In this document: positions 26,187 through 35,154 of the stretch, piece by piece
Layout: every line of letters starts with the position of its first letter
Numbering within the stretch: the first letter of the stretch is position 1
NCBI GenBank assembly: GCA_030407315.1
Contig: JALQPE010003056.1
Span: forward strand, 1 to 35,454
Direction: 5' to 3'
Source: Asparagopsis taxiformis
Lineage: Eukaryota > Rhodophyta > Florideophyceae > Bonnemaisoniales > Bonnemaisoniaceae
DNA: 35,454 nucleotides
Notes under the pieces: generated by a model
Told to the model about the DNA's origin: nothing
The model's input: only the letters and a program-made list of their open reading frames with translations
Databases searched by the model: none
Program-made: the position numbers and the translations under genes

Positions 26187-29100
26187 ATGTCTTGTCCGGA
26201 CAGTATAAGAGAGGAAGCTGAGAGACGGGAAGCGCACTCGGAGGTACCACAATTGTGGATTTCATCGTCTACACAACATTTGAACAGAGAACCGATTGAA
26301 CGAACTGAGATTGCAGGGATTACAATGGGAGACAATAGTATCATGAATACTACAGCGGAGAAGAGCAATTCTCCTTCTGCTGAAGAGAAAAGCATCACTA
26401 TTGCTCAGTACAGCTCTTCTAAAGTGCAAGTTGATCCTCGCAAAGTGAAATTTCCGACAGTGACCTCCCGTTTGGTGCGACCGGGTCGTGTAAACGAACT
26501 GGCCAGCATTTTCATGGATAGAGGTTTCTCTACCACTGGAACTATGATTACAGTCTGCAAAATGGAAGATAACGAAGGAGACGAGTTTTACTGCATCGAT
26601 GGCTCTCATCGCATAGCTGCTCTGCAACTATGCCTGGAGAAGTACTCAGGAAAGAACAGGGATTCCTTGGAATTGGTTTGGGTACAACAGTTGATTGCGC
26701 CGAACGGGCGTCTAATTTTCGATGCGCTGGAGGTTCTGAAACTGTCTCTCGAAGCCAATATACAAACTCACGATGTCGCTTCTGTGAGCATTGCCGACAA
26801 TGTGTGTGCGGTCATAGAGTTTCTCAGGTTTTCCAACCAGATGGATCTTCCTGTTGTCCGGCTTATTCCTATTCTGAAAGAAGTGAGCTATATTCTGCCG
26901 TCCGACAGGAACCGTTCGGAGAACTCGTATAGGCAGTACATCAACATTGCGAAGGGGTTCAATCGCACAGACAGCGTTGCTTTCGTGTACTGGAGCTCTA
27001 TCCCTAGCGTTTACAATGCTTTGGATAGGAACAGAGAAATCGAGGATGCAAGAACCGAGGGAAGAGATCCGGACTTTTCTCGAATTGACTCTGCCGATAT
27101 GTACGGGTGCGTGCTCGATCTTGTCAATAACGCAATATTCCGCAATGGCACGGACGGACGCGGGACGCGCGATAAGGAGTGGTTCCAGTGGTTTGTGCTC
27201 GAGATGACAGCGTCGTGGACAAGGATGAGGAGGAAGAGAGGACTTGTCAGAAATATCGGAAGCGGAAGTCCGTTCACGATGCGCACTTGGCTACTGGCTC
27301 TGTTGGCCATCTATGATATGGCAGAGGTCGTCCGCAAGTGGTTGAACTCTGCAACGATGGAGGAATTCGTGCGAACGGATTTGGCAGCAGAAAACGCGAA
27401 GGAGGTCGGGGATAATGATCATCGCATTGGAGAGCGCATTGTATTCGTCCTTGTCGACTTTCATGACGACGTGGTAGACAGTAGCAGTCTGAGAACCAAG
27501 AACGGGATGTTTACAAACAGTTTTTACGACAAACTGGAATATGCTACCGGGACAAAGGCAATGCAGGAGACGAAAGCGGAGGAGGAGAGGGAACGGAATC
27601 GCATGACCCCCGGAGAAATAGAAAAAGCACTTGTTGATGGCGCCAAAGCAGAAGACGAAGAAGCACCTACTGCCGCAGAACAGGGAAATAATTCTACAGA
27701 GAAGGAAACTGTGGAAACTTCTGGTCCTGTTCAAGCAGAAGAAGGAGTATCTGCCGAAGCCCAAGCAGAGCAGGAAGTTTCTGCTGTTGTGGAGGAAGAA
27801 CAGGAAATTACTCCAAATGTGGTGGCTGAAGAAGTGATTCCTGCTGTCGCGACGAAAGCAATAGAAGAGGCACCTCTGAGCACCCCGAAAGAAGCAGAAG
27901 ACCGTCCTGCCGCAGCAAAAGAGGGAGGACAGGAACGTCCTGCCACGCGTCTTGCAGCAGCTGAGAAGAGGGAAGCAGAACGTCTTGCTGTTCTCCAAAA
28001 AGAACAGGAACGTCTTTCAGCTTCAAGGGCAGAGCGGGAAAGTCGTGCCAGGGATAATTCGCCGGGAAGGATTGTCAGAGAAGATCTTCCTCAGGGAAGG
28101 AAACAAAGCGGCGATACGCAAAGTCTGGATATCAACTTGGACAATAGTGGTCGCATGGACATAGACACGCCTGGACAACAAGCTGGAGATGCGCAGAACC
28201 GCTCTGTGATATTGAAACTTCGAATCAGGACACCAGAAACTTACAGCACTAGCCCGGCCGAAGTGGACAAGGAGAATTCGGGAAGAAGCAGGAGTTCTGG
28301 TGGAAGCGGCGATGAAAACGAGTCCAGGTTGGATAAGAAGCGAAGAAGGGAAGATACTAGCGCGAAGTTTTCTGAGCCCAATACGCCGGATGACAACATT
28401 GAGATTGGGCCTCCCCGGGAAAAGAAGAGTAGAGTCAATGCAAGAAAACGAACGACTGGAGAAGAAGCACCACTCTTCACTGACGAGCAAGAAAACTCCC
28501 TTCCAGACCGCACATTCGCAGAGGACATACCTGAGAAGCTGCCTTTATGCGTTCCTTCCAACTCGAGAATGAAGTATTATATCACAGAAGAAGACATTGA
28601 TACAATCCGGACGGAGATAATGGAAGCAGCTGCAGGCTACTCTACTTTGGTATGTCCCCTCGGTTCTTGTGAAAGCCAACAATACTTCAGCTACCAGAGA
28701 AGAATGATCGACGAGCTTGGTTACGTGGTGTTGCAAGACATTTTCTCTTCTACTACAGTGGGAGCAGCTACGCACGAGTTATTCACACAGATGGCCAGCA
28801 CATTCCAAGGTACTACAAGTGGCTCAAGTGCAAGTCAGAAGAACCCGTGGAAACCACTTCGACCGAAAGACAGCACTGGTGTATTCAAGACGGACCGGAA
28901 AAGCATCTGCGATGACCTTGAGCAAGAAAGCGCGCGGCAGTACAGGAACAAGCTGATTCTGGAGCTAGGTAAGGCGATTTGTGCGGAGAACCTGAAGCTC
29001 GGGTTTGGAAGAGAAGAAGCGGTGGTCTTTCCAGAAACGGGTCTTCGTCTGATTTTGACCGCAGAAGGTAGTCAGGAGCAACTTATGCATACCGATGTTC

Positions 29101-29447
29101 CCGTCCGTGAGGGAACTGGAACTGGTCCTCTCAACTCGCCATCATATTTCATGATGGCTGCTGGTGCGGATGGGTTCATCATTCGTATCGCCAAGTTCAG
29201 CCATGTGTGCCTAAGTCATCCAGCGAAAGAAAAGTACCGCGTGCCAGTGACGAACGTGCGCATCCCACCGTATTCCCTGCTTGTATGCCGAACGGACGTG
29301 TATCACGGAGGAATGGGATTCGCGGAGGGTCGTTCTTCGGTGAGGTACCAGCATCCTATCCGGTCCCATCTATCACTGCGAACTTCCAGGGAGAAGTTGC
29401 TACAGCCTCCCTTCAATGTCAACTACTGGGAGCGTTTAGATATCTGA
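26187..29447 (+). CDS. ParB/Srx-like domain fused to 2-oxoglutarate/Fe(II) dioxygenase-like domain
   Basis: An intact 1086-residue two-module protein. Residues about 88-215 resemble a ParB/sulfiredoxin fold: RLVRPGRVNELASIF, then the signature DGSHRIAAL at 138-146. Residues about 240-450 are helical and shared with the paralogue. Residues 460-780 are acidic, Gln/Ala-rich and disordered, with likely nuclear signals (KKRRRED near 717; REKKSRVNARKR near 744). Conserved SRMKYY (793-798) opens the C-terminal module. It has ELGYVVLQDIF, as in phytanoyl-hydroxylase-type oxygenases, and GLRLILTAEG. HTD follows (His968, Asp970), then PPYSLLVCRTDVYH (His1040) and arginines at 1053/1059. This is the H-x-D...H...R set for Fe(II) and 2-oxoglutarate. 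Two starts are possible (26187, or Met47 at 26325). Substrate unknown; nuclear localisation and DNA or chromatin action are inferred. Confidence 0.7.
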   Translation: MSCPDSIREEAERREAHSEVPQLWISSSTQHLNREPIERTEIAGITMGDNSIMNTTAEKSNSPSAEEKSITIAQYSSSKVQVDPRKVKFPTVTSRLVRPGRVNELASIFMDRGFSTTGTMITVCKMEDNEGDEFYCIDGSHRIAALQLCLEKYSGKNRDSLELVWVQQLIAPNGRLIFDALEVLKLSLEANIQTHDVASVSIADNVCAVIEFLRFSNQMDLPVVRLIPILKEVSYILPSDRNRSENSYRQYINIAKGFNRTDSVAFVYWSSIPSVYNALDRNREIEDARTEGRDPDFSRIDSADMYGCVLDLVNNAIFRNGTDGRGTRDKEWFQWFVLEMTASWTRMRRKRGLVRNIGSGSPFTMRTWLLALLAIYDMAEVVRKWLNSATMEEFVRTDLAAENAKEVGDNDHRIGERIVFVLVDFHDDVVDSSSLRTKNGMFTNSFYDKLEYATGTKAMQETKAEEERERNRMTPGEIEKALVDGAKAEDEEAPTAAEQGNNSTEKETVETSGPVQAEEGVSAEAQAEQEVSAVVEEEQEITPNVVAEEVIPAVATKAIEEAPLSTPKEAEDRPAAAKEGGQERPATRLAAAEKREAERLAVLQKEQERLSASRAERESRARDNSPGRIVREDLPQGRKQSGDTQSLDINLDNSGRMDIDTPGQQAGDAQNRSVILKLRIRTPETYSTSPAEVDKENSGRSRSSGGSGDENESRLDKKRRREDTSAKFSEPNTPDDNIEIGPPREKKSRVNARKRTTGEEAPLFTDEQENSLPDRTFAEDIPEKLPLCVPSNSRMKYYITEEDIDTIRTEIMEAAAGYSTLVCPLGSCESQQYFSYQRRMIDELGYVVLQDIFSSTTVGAATHELFTQMASTFQGTTSGSSASQKNPWKPLRPKDSTGVFKTDRKSICDDLEQESARQYRNKLILELGKAICAENLKLGFGREEAVVFPETGLRLILTAEGSQEQLMHTDVPVREGTGTGPLNSPSYFMMAAGADGFIIRIAKFSHVCLSHPAKEKYRVPVTNVRIPPYSLLVCRTDVYHGGMGFAEGRSSVRYQHPIRSHLSLRTSREKLLQPPFNVNYWERLDI

Positions 29448-29669
29448 TGAAATTAGTTCTTAATAGCATTCTATGGCAGGCATCAAGGCCGCCTTCAAGT
29501 AAACGATGAAAGTTAGGCTAGTACATGACGTTTGCGTATGTAGACGGGTCGAGAGATATACAATACTCAATTTAATATGAGAAGGGGAGGAAACTATGGT
29601 GGGCACTACTAGAATAGAACAAGGTAATATCGCAGTCGTCTTTGGTTACAACATTGAGGTGAGGAAGGC
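29448..29669. other. 3' flank of first ParB/dioxygenase gene
   Basis: This is about 220 bases between the stop codon and palindromic element B. It is AT-rich, with no coding potential. It presumably holds the transcript 3' end, but no canonical AATAAA is seen in the stretch. Confidence 0.4.
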
Positions 29670-29953
29670 TTACAGATGATGCAGTTTCGCTGGGGTGCTG
29701 ACAGCAAAGTCATCGTTACGATGACTTTGCTGTAATGATTTGATTTCTTACAGCAAAGTCATCGTAACGATGACTTTGCTGTAAGAAATCAAATCATTAC
29801 AGCGGCCACAATTTTTTACCGGGTAAAAAATTCTTGCTGATTTTTTTACCCGGTAAAATTTTCTCACCACTGTAATCAAACCTTTCCTTACAGCAAAGTC
29901 ATCGTAACGATGACTTTGCTGTAAGCATCCCGGGTAAACGGCTTCGGCTGTAA
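29670..29953. mobile_element. Palindromic MITE-like element B
   Basis: Its ends form imperfect inverted repeats. The left end starts TTACAGATGATGCAGTTT. The right end, read inverted, starts TTACAGCCGAAGCCGTTTAC. Both run into GATGCTTACAGC or a variant. Inside are three copies of the 39-bp palindrome (a slightly shortened one at about 29700-29736, full ones at 29747-29785 and 29887-29925). Between the last two lie two centres, TTTTTTACCGGGTAAAAAA and TTTTTTTACCCGGTAAAA. It has no coding capacity. It lies 222 bp after the first ParB/dioxygenase gene. Confidence 0.75.
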
Positions 29954-30496
29954 GCGGTTGGGAGTTTCGTCCGTCTCCCACCCTGGGAAGGGTGAGAAGG
30001 GAAGTGTGGAGCCGGGAACATCGTACAACGATGGTTTGGACGACTGTTGACGGCTCTGGGGAGCACTCTGCGTCGTGCAAGCCTGGTTTGCGCTGGCTGC
30101 ACTACCTGGTATTGAACGGTTCTGTGCGCAAAGTTTACTCATGAAGGAGTTAGGGTGTTGTGTACCACACCAACCATAGTTACTAACATTTGCAGTGTAC
30201 TCTAGTGATGTAATTATTATTCTAGTTTCTAGCTATACAATGATATTAAGTAAGTCAGATGTGCACAGAGCATGGTCTAAGCCTAGCACGGTAGAGAAAG
30301 ATGGAAGAAAGATTGAAGGGTAGGCATGCAGAGGTATGAAGGCAGCAGTATGTGTAGACTATGGCAGTGGTAAGAAAATATTTCATGCACCAAAGGGTGG
30401 GTAGAGTGACATTAGAGAGGTGGTGTGTAGGGGGAAGGTAGGTGGAGATGATGAAGGAGGACAACAGAAACGAGAGCGAGGGTTGAGACCAACGGC
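29954..30496. other. Spacer between palindromic elements B and C
   Basis: There is no supported gene. The part at 29954-30130 is GC-richer and contains short open frames on the minus strand that overlap the palindromes, which makes them unlikely to be genes. The part at 30180-30480 is AT-rich, purine-rich on the plus strand, and featureless. Confidence 0.4.
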
Positions 30497-30818
30497 TTAC
30501 AGATGGAGCAGTTTACCAGGGATGCTTACAGCAAAGTCATCGTTACGATGACTTTGCTGTAAGGAAAGGTTTCATTACAGTGGCCATGATTTCTTTACCC
30601 GGTAAAAAAATTCCTGGCCGCTGTAATGAAAACGTTTTCTTACAGCAAAGTCATCGTAACGATGACTTTGCTGTCAGGAAACAAAACATTACAGTGGCCA
30701 TGATTTCTTTACCCGGTAAAAAAATTCCTGGCCTCTGTAATGAAACGTTTCCTTACAGCAAAGTCATCGTAACGATGGCTTTGCTGTAAGGATCCTTGGT
30801 AAACTGCCTGAGCTGTAA
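30497..30818. mobile_element. Palindromic MITE-like element C with 36-bp terminal inverted repeats
   Basis: The left terminus (starting TTACAGATGGAGCAGTTTAC) and the inverted right terminus (starting TTACAGCTCAGGCAGTTTAC) agree at 30 of 36 positions by eye, and both end in CTTACAGC. Inside are three 39-bp palindrome copies (30525-30563, 30639-30677, 30752-30790; the last two have small mismatches) spaced 114 and 113 bp. The second hairpin class (centre TTTACCCGGTAAA) lies between them. The element ends about 200 bp before the start of the second ParB/dioxygenase gene. Confidence 0.8.
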
Positions 30819-31022
30819 TTGTCGTACAACGAAAAGTGATGTGGAAGGTTCGGATTGGTCAACCGCTGAATATCATTACCAGGGTGTATACTAATAGGAA
30901 TATGTCAGATCTCTAAGTTTCGCCTATCTTACTCAGCTTACGCAGCAAAACAGCTTGTCGTTCAGATCTTCTTCTCTCTTCTCAATCTTTCACTCTTCGT
31001 TTGTCAATCACTCACCAAAGCA

Positions 31023-31182
31023 ATGGCTCAACAATCCCCCAACGCTTTCGACCGCCAGGTGCGCTCTGCCAGCCGCCGTGACAACGATTCTCCCACTCCT
31101 TCTCCCTCTCCTTCTCCCTCTCCTTCTCCTTCTCTGGCCCCCCTGTCCCCATGGACGTTTGCGAAGCTGCTGCAGCGCTGAC
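31023..31182 (+). other. Possible alternative 5' coding start of the second ParB/dioxygenase gene
   Basis: An ATG at 31023 in good context (AAAGCAATGG) follows a CT-rich leader and opens a frame of about 53 residues. It reads a polar start, then a Ser-Pro repeat, and ends at TGA 31180. The main frame overlaps it from ATG 31151 in another frame. A run of six C lies at 31138-31143. Either this is a short upstream ORF, or the true N-terminus starts here and a frame change or splice joins it to the main frame. The sequence does not settle this. Confidence 0.35.
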
Positions 31183-32305
31183 CCAGCTCAGCCCAGCACC
31201 TAAGCCCGTCCCCTCCCCCCCTTCCGCTTCCGATCCCGCGGTTGTCCCGACAATCGACGCTGGCGTTCCCGCAACTCCGCTTCCGGCTCAATCTGCCGAA
31301 GCGGCGCCAGCCGTCGAGGGATCTGGTGCTCCTCTGCCCAGCTCGCCTGCTCCGGACATGATCATCGCGTCCGGCAGCGACTTGGCAGAGGATGCGGAGA
31401 AGGTCGATGATCACAACGCTCGTGACATCGTACCGAACAAGCCTCTCCGCAGCACCAGGCTGGCCTACCCTGGCACAGTGCCCATCCCGGTGGATGTGGA
31501 CTACGACATAAGTCCGGAGAGCTGCCGAAACATTCCAGTCTTCATTTCCCCCCTGGATGTTTCTCCTCCGGCAGTCGTGTCCAGGGTGGTCAGGCCGCAT
31601 CGCGTTGATGAGTTGAAGAAAACGTTTCTCACTCAGGGATTTTCCGTGATTGCTTCACGCGTGTCCGTCTGCGAGGTGATTGATTCCAATGCAAAAGTAC
31701 GACTGCAATATGTCGATGGATCTCACCGAGTGACCGCGTTGAAGGCCATTCTCGAGTCGGCTGGACCTGCTCCTGCGAAGGACAGTCCAGAGTGGGAGGA
31801 GTTTGTCAAGTCTGACATCTACCGTCGCTTTGGAACTATTCCAGTCGACTTTCTCCTCCCACCGACTCGGCTTGGCCGGGATGTCTTCTGCTCCGAAGAA
31901 GTACTCCCGCTTTCACGGCTGATGAACTTCCACACCCACAATGTCAGCGAGGTAACAGTTGCTGACAATGTGTGCTCTGTGATGGAGTTCATCAATATCC
32001 ACCGCCTGGGAAAGAAGAAGATCGAGCCGACCGTTCAATACATAAAAGAACGGAAAGCGCTGAGCTGGATTCGTCCGAGACAGCTCATGCGCTACGTCTC
32101 GATCGCGCGAGGGTTCAAGACCATTGAAAGCCCTGCTTTCAAAGTACTGGTCGAGCATCCCGAACAGGCCGGAGTTCGTGCAGTTCTCTTCGACCGAGGA
32201 TCTGGCTGGTTGTACGGTGAACTTGTTGTTCAATGGGTCGTTCAGGAGTGCTCCGGATGTGCAGAAGTGTTTCATCCTGGAGATGACGGCGCGCTACACT
32301 TGTAG
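31151..32305 (+). pseudogene. Second ParB/dioxygenase gene: N-terminal ParB/Srx-like part
   Basis: A paralogue of the gene at 26187, much GC-richer. After a Pro/Ala/Ser-rich N-terminus (1-115), the ParB/Srx-like domain shows VVRPHRVDELKKTF and the signature DGSHRVTAL (from residue 189). Then come NFHTHNVSEVTVADNVCSVMEF (split here as NFHTHNVSEV and TVADNVCSVMEF) and YVSIARGF. All three have clear counterparts in the first gene. The frame fails near 32141-32143 (a run of three A), after SPAFK. The sequence matching the first gene's YWSSIP motif lies in the next frame. The last 50 residues of this frame are therefore out-of-frame sequence. An extra A, a mutation or an assembly error would explain it. 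The start at 31151 is provisional. Confidence 0.65.
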
Positions 32306-34664
32306 CCGTCGGTCGGCCGGGCTGAAACCGTACTCGGTTGGTACCATTGGGCAGGAATGGATTGCTGGTTTGTTGGAAATCTTCGGGTACGTGAAGGAGG
32401 TGGCCGAGTACTGGAACGTGTCGGATGTGTTGAGGATGCTGGATGGGTCAATTCCCAGCGTGGGTGACCCGAGCAAGAGCTTCGACATTCGCTCGCGCGT
32501 TGTCGAAGTTCTTGCTCAGATGGTCCCCAAGAAGGGGTGCTGGGCAGACTTCCGTCCCAAGGAAGGCCCCCCCGATGGTTACAGTTACGAAAATATTTTT
32601 CCCCGTAAGAAGTCTGTCTTCGGGAAGGACGCCAGGAAAATGCTCCTGCGCGTCACTGGGTACCGCGACATGCAAATGCGGAAACGCTTTCACGCGATGT
32701 ACCCAGACATCCCACATGCTGCGCTCCCAGCCACATGTGGTGATGATGCCCCCATCCCTTCCTCTTCCAATTCCTTGCCCATCCCTTCATCCTCCATTCC
32801 TTTGCCCCCACCACCTCAACTGGAATCTTCCAGCAATTCCGAGGTTGCCCCTGTTCCTGTCTCTACCCCTGCCGTGTCTGCATCCTCCCCTGCGGTGACC
32901 CCGGTCAAGCCGACTGCGCGTGGTCCCCAGGATGGCAGCGAACGCTCTGGTCCAGTTTCCCACGCCGGGACTGGTACCCCCAACCGTCCTGTCCAAGCCG
33001 CGCAGGAGCAGGTCTCACCGGCTTCGCAGCCTGAGCCTGCGACTCCGGCTGCCGAGCAGCACCCTGCTGCTCCGGCCCCCGCTGTCGAAGCTTCCCGTTC
33101 TGCATCTGCTAGCAGTTCGGGAAGCTCCAGCGATGACAGCTTCGTCCCTTCACCATCCGGTGGGGTTGGACAGAAGACGGTTGCGAGGATTTCGACGGAG
33201 GGCCCTACTCCCGAGAATGTGGTCGAGGGCAGCAGTGCGAAGGGCGGTGCAGATCCTGACGAAGATGTCATTGAAGTCAGTGATTCTGCACCGCCCGGAG
33301 TGGAAACTTCTGGGAGGAAAGTGATGCCCAGAAGGAGTACCCGCCTGCAAGCGAGTCGTTCCGGTCGTGGTGGAACGGCGGGTGGTGCTGTGGAGGTCGT
33401 CGAGCTGGAGAGCGCCCCCGAGGATGCGGGTGAAAACTCCATCCTCGGGAAGCGTAACTTGGAAGCCGCTTCTGCGACGCCCGAGCCTTCTACCAAAAAG
33501 AGAAGGCTCGGTGAGACTTCATCAAAGTCGTCGTCAAAGAAATCCAAGTCGGCTTCCCGAGGTCGCTCTCGGGAGCCGGTTCTCCAGTTCGACGACGCCC
33601 AGGAGAATCCCATTCCCGACAGCATCGTCGATGAGAATGTGGCCGCCGTTCTCCCCAGCGCAATTGCGTCTGGCAGCCGGATGAAGTACTATATGGAAAG
33701 TACGACGGTGGAGACGGTTCGGGCGGAAATGAGGGCGGCAGCATTCCAGGCAGCTGCATCGCCGGGTGCTGAGGATACGGTGGTGGACAGGTACTTTGCG
33801 GTGAAGAAGGCATTGTTGGAAAACTTGGGGGTTATTGTTATGGAAGGCCTGTTGGCATCGTCCACGGCTGGTAATGCGACGCATGAGTTGTTCGGTCACT
33901 TCGCTAGGCAGTTCCCGCTGGTTGAGGAGGTTGAAAAACCCTCCCAGCAGTCTGATTCTAACGATGACGACAGGGAGCCACAGGACGAGCCGCCAGCTTT
34001 CGCAAAGCCCGGCTTCGATCCTTCGCCGTGGCAGTTCATCCACAACGTGGGTGATGCGAAGGGCCGCATCGATGGTGGTCGTGGGCGCCTCTCTCTGCCG
34101 CGGCGTGAGTTGTGCGACAAGTTGGAGGAGGGGAATTTGGAGATGTATAAGAACAAGTTGGTGGCAGAGCTTGCTCTTGGTGTTTGTGCGGAGTTCTTGA
34201 AGTTGGGAATGGAGGGTGAGGATCCTGTCTTCTTCCCGAAGACAGGATTGCGGCTGCTTCTTACAGCAGATGGGGCTGCGGACCAGGATGGGCACACGGA
34301 CTTCAAGGTAGCGACGAATAGTGTTGGAAGTCCTACCACGTCTCCATCATATTTCATGATGTCGAGCGGAGCCGATGGGTTCTCTATAGTAGTTGCCCCT
34401 TATAGTCATGTATGCCTGGCCAGTCCGGGCGCCGATATGTGGAAGGTTCCCCCTCTCATCTTTTTGGTGCCACCCTATTCCGTATTGGTTGGTCGCGGTG
34501 ACCTTTTACCACTTACGGGGTCTCGGCTTCAGCCGAGGAGATCTTCCTGCAGGCGAGAAGTTAGTCTATGGCCTGCCCACGCGCGCGCGCCACATCTACT
34601 TGAAGACGGAGAAGGACGTCCTCACGGACCACATCCACACCGTCGAATATTACAAGTACGATAG
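32124..34664 (+). pseudogene. Second ParB/dioxygenase gene: central and most of C-terminal part
   Basis: It continues the paralogue after the first frame change. From about 32145 it matches the first gene: YWSSIP, a LVN/LLFN block, and CFILEMTARYT against WFVLEMTASWT. A long Ser/Pro/Ala-rich disordered region follows (about 32740-33500) with a basic cluster STKKRRLGETSSKS near 33490. Then comes the conserved opening SRMKYY (33678-33695), followed by NLGVIVMEGLLASST, GLRLLLTADG and HTD (His codon 34293, Asp 34299). After VPPYSVLVGRGDL the frame is lost at a run of four T (34504-34507), and the true C-terminus is in another frame. The first seven or so residues (MKALLSK) are out of frame. The ATG at 32124 is not a real start. 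Confidence 0.65.
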
Positions 34665-34677
34665 GAGCAATAGATAG
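34504..34677 (+). pseudogene. Second ParB/dioxygenase gene: C-terminal end in a shifted frame
   Basis: After the T4 run at 34504-34507, the frame one base over reads FYHLRGLGFSRGD. This supplies the distal iron-binding histidine (codon 34510) that aligns with the VYHGGMGF of the first gene. It continues VYGLPTRARHIYLKTEKD to a stop at 34675. Without this shift the dioxygenase domain lacks its distal histidine and arginine. The downstream arginines (LPTRARH) sit where the first gene has HPIRSH. One extra T would account for the break. Confidence 0.55.
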
Positions 34678-35154
34678 CATATCAGAAGTATTAAAACCTA
34701 TACTACTGTTCCCTGCTATAAAGTTCTTCTTCTTTCTCATCTCAACATTGTTACCTTAGCCCATTTTTCAGTTCTCATCTATACATCTGTCCTTCATCTC
34801 ATAGTTTAGTGCTACTCAGCAGATTGCTTGCTACTTTTTAATATTAGTCTACAACGTTATATGATTTTACTAGCTAGGCCGTAGGGGGAGACTAGTTTCA
34901 ACCCTTGACAACGCGCAGATTTCGACTACGAGAGCCGTCACTGTGATAAATTATTTGTAGAATTTTCGTCTATCTTCCCACCTACACTAGGCTACCTATA
35001 TATATACAGGGTATAACCTGAACAGAGACCACGTGAGTAAAATACTCCTGAGAGCTGCTCACAGCCGTACAGACCTTTGCTGAGCAATTTACCCGACTTC
35101 AAACTTCGCTTCTTACCTTTACCAGGATGAGAGAAGGACGAAACTCCCTGCTGC
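34678..35154. other. Intergenic region after second ParB/dioxygenase gene
   Basis: AT-rich, with no gene supported. The first part (34690-34760) has a pyrimidine-rich stretch and TATAAAG near 34717, which could belong to the transcript 3' end or to another promoter. Nothing else is recognisable before palindromic element D begins. Confidence 0.4.

Noticed and set aside
31028..31600. 190-residue minus-strand open frame opposite the start of the second ParB/dioxygenase gene
   Set aside because: It is the antisense shadow of a GC-rich coding region; the plus-strand frame has paralogue support and this one has none.
26187..34677. Bacterial chromosome-partition ParB operon or bacterial contamination
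   Set aside because: No ParA, no operon spacing, long disordered regions, nuclear-signal-like clusters and large AT-rich spacers; neighbouring genes are eukaryotic transposons.
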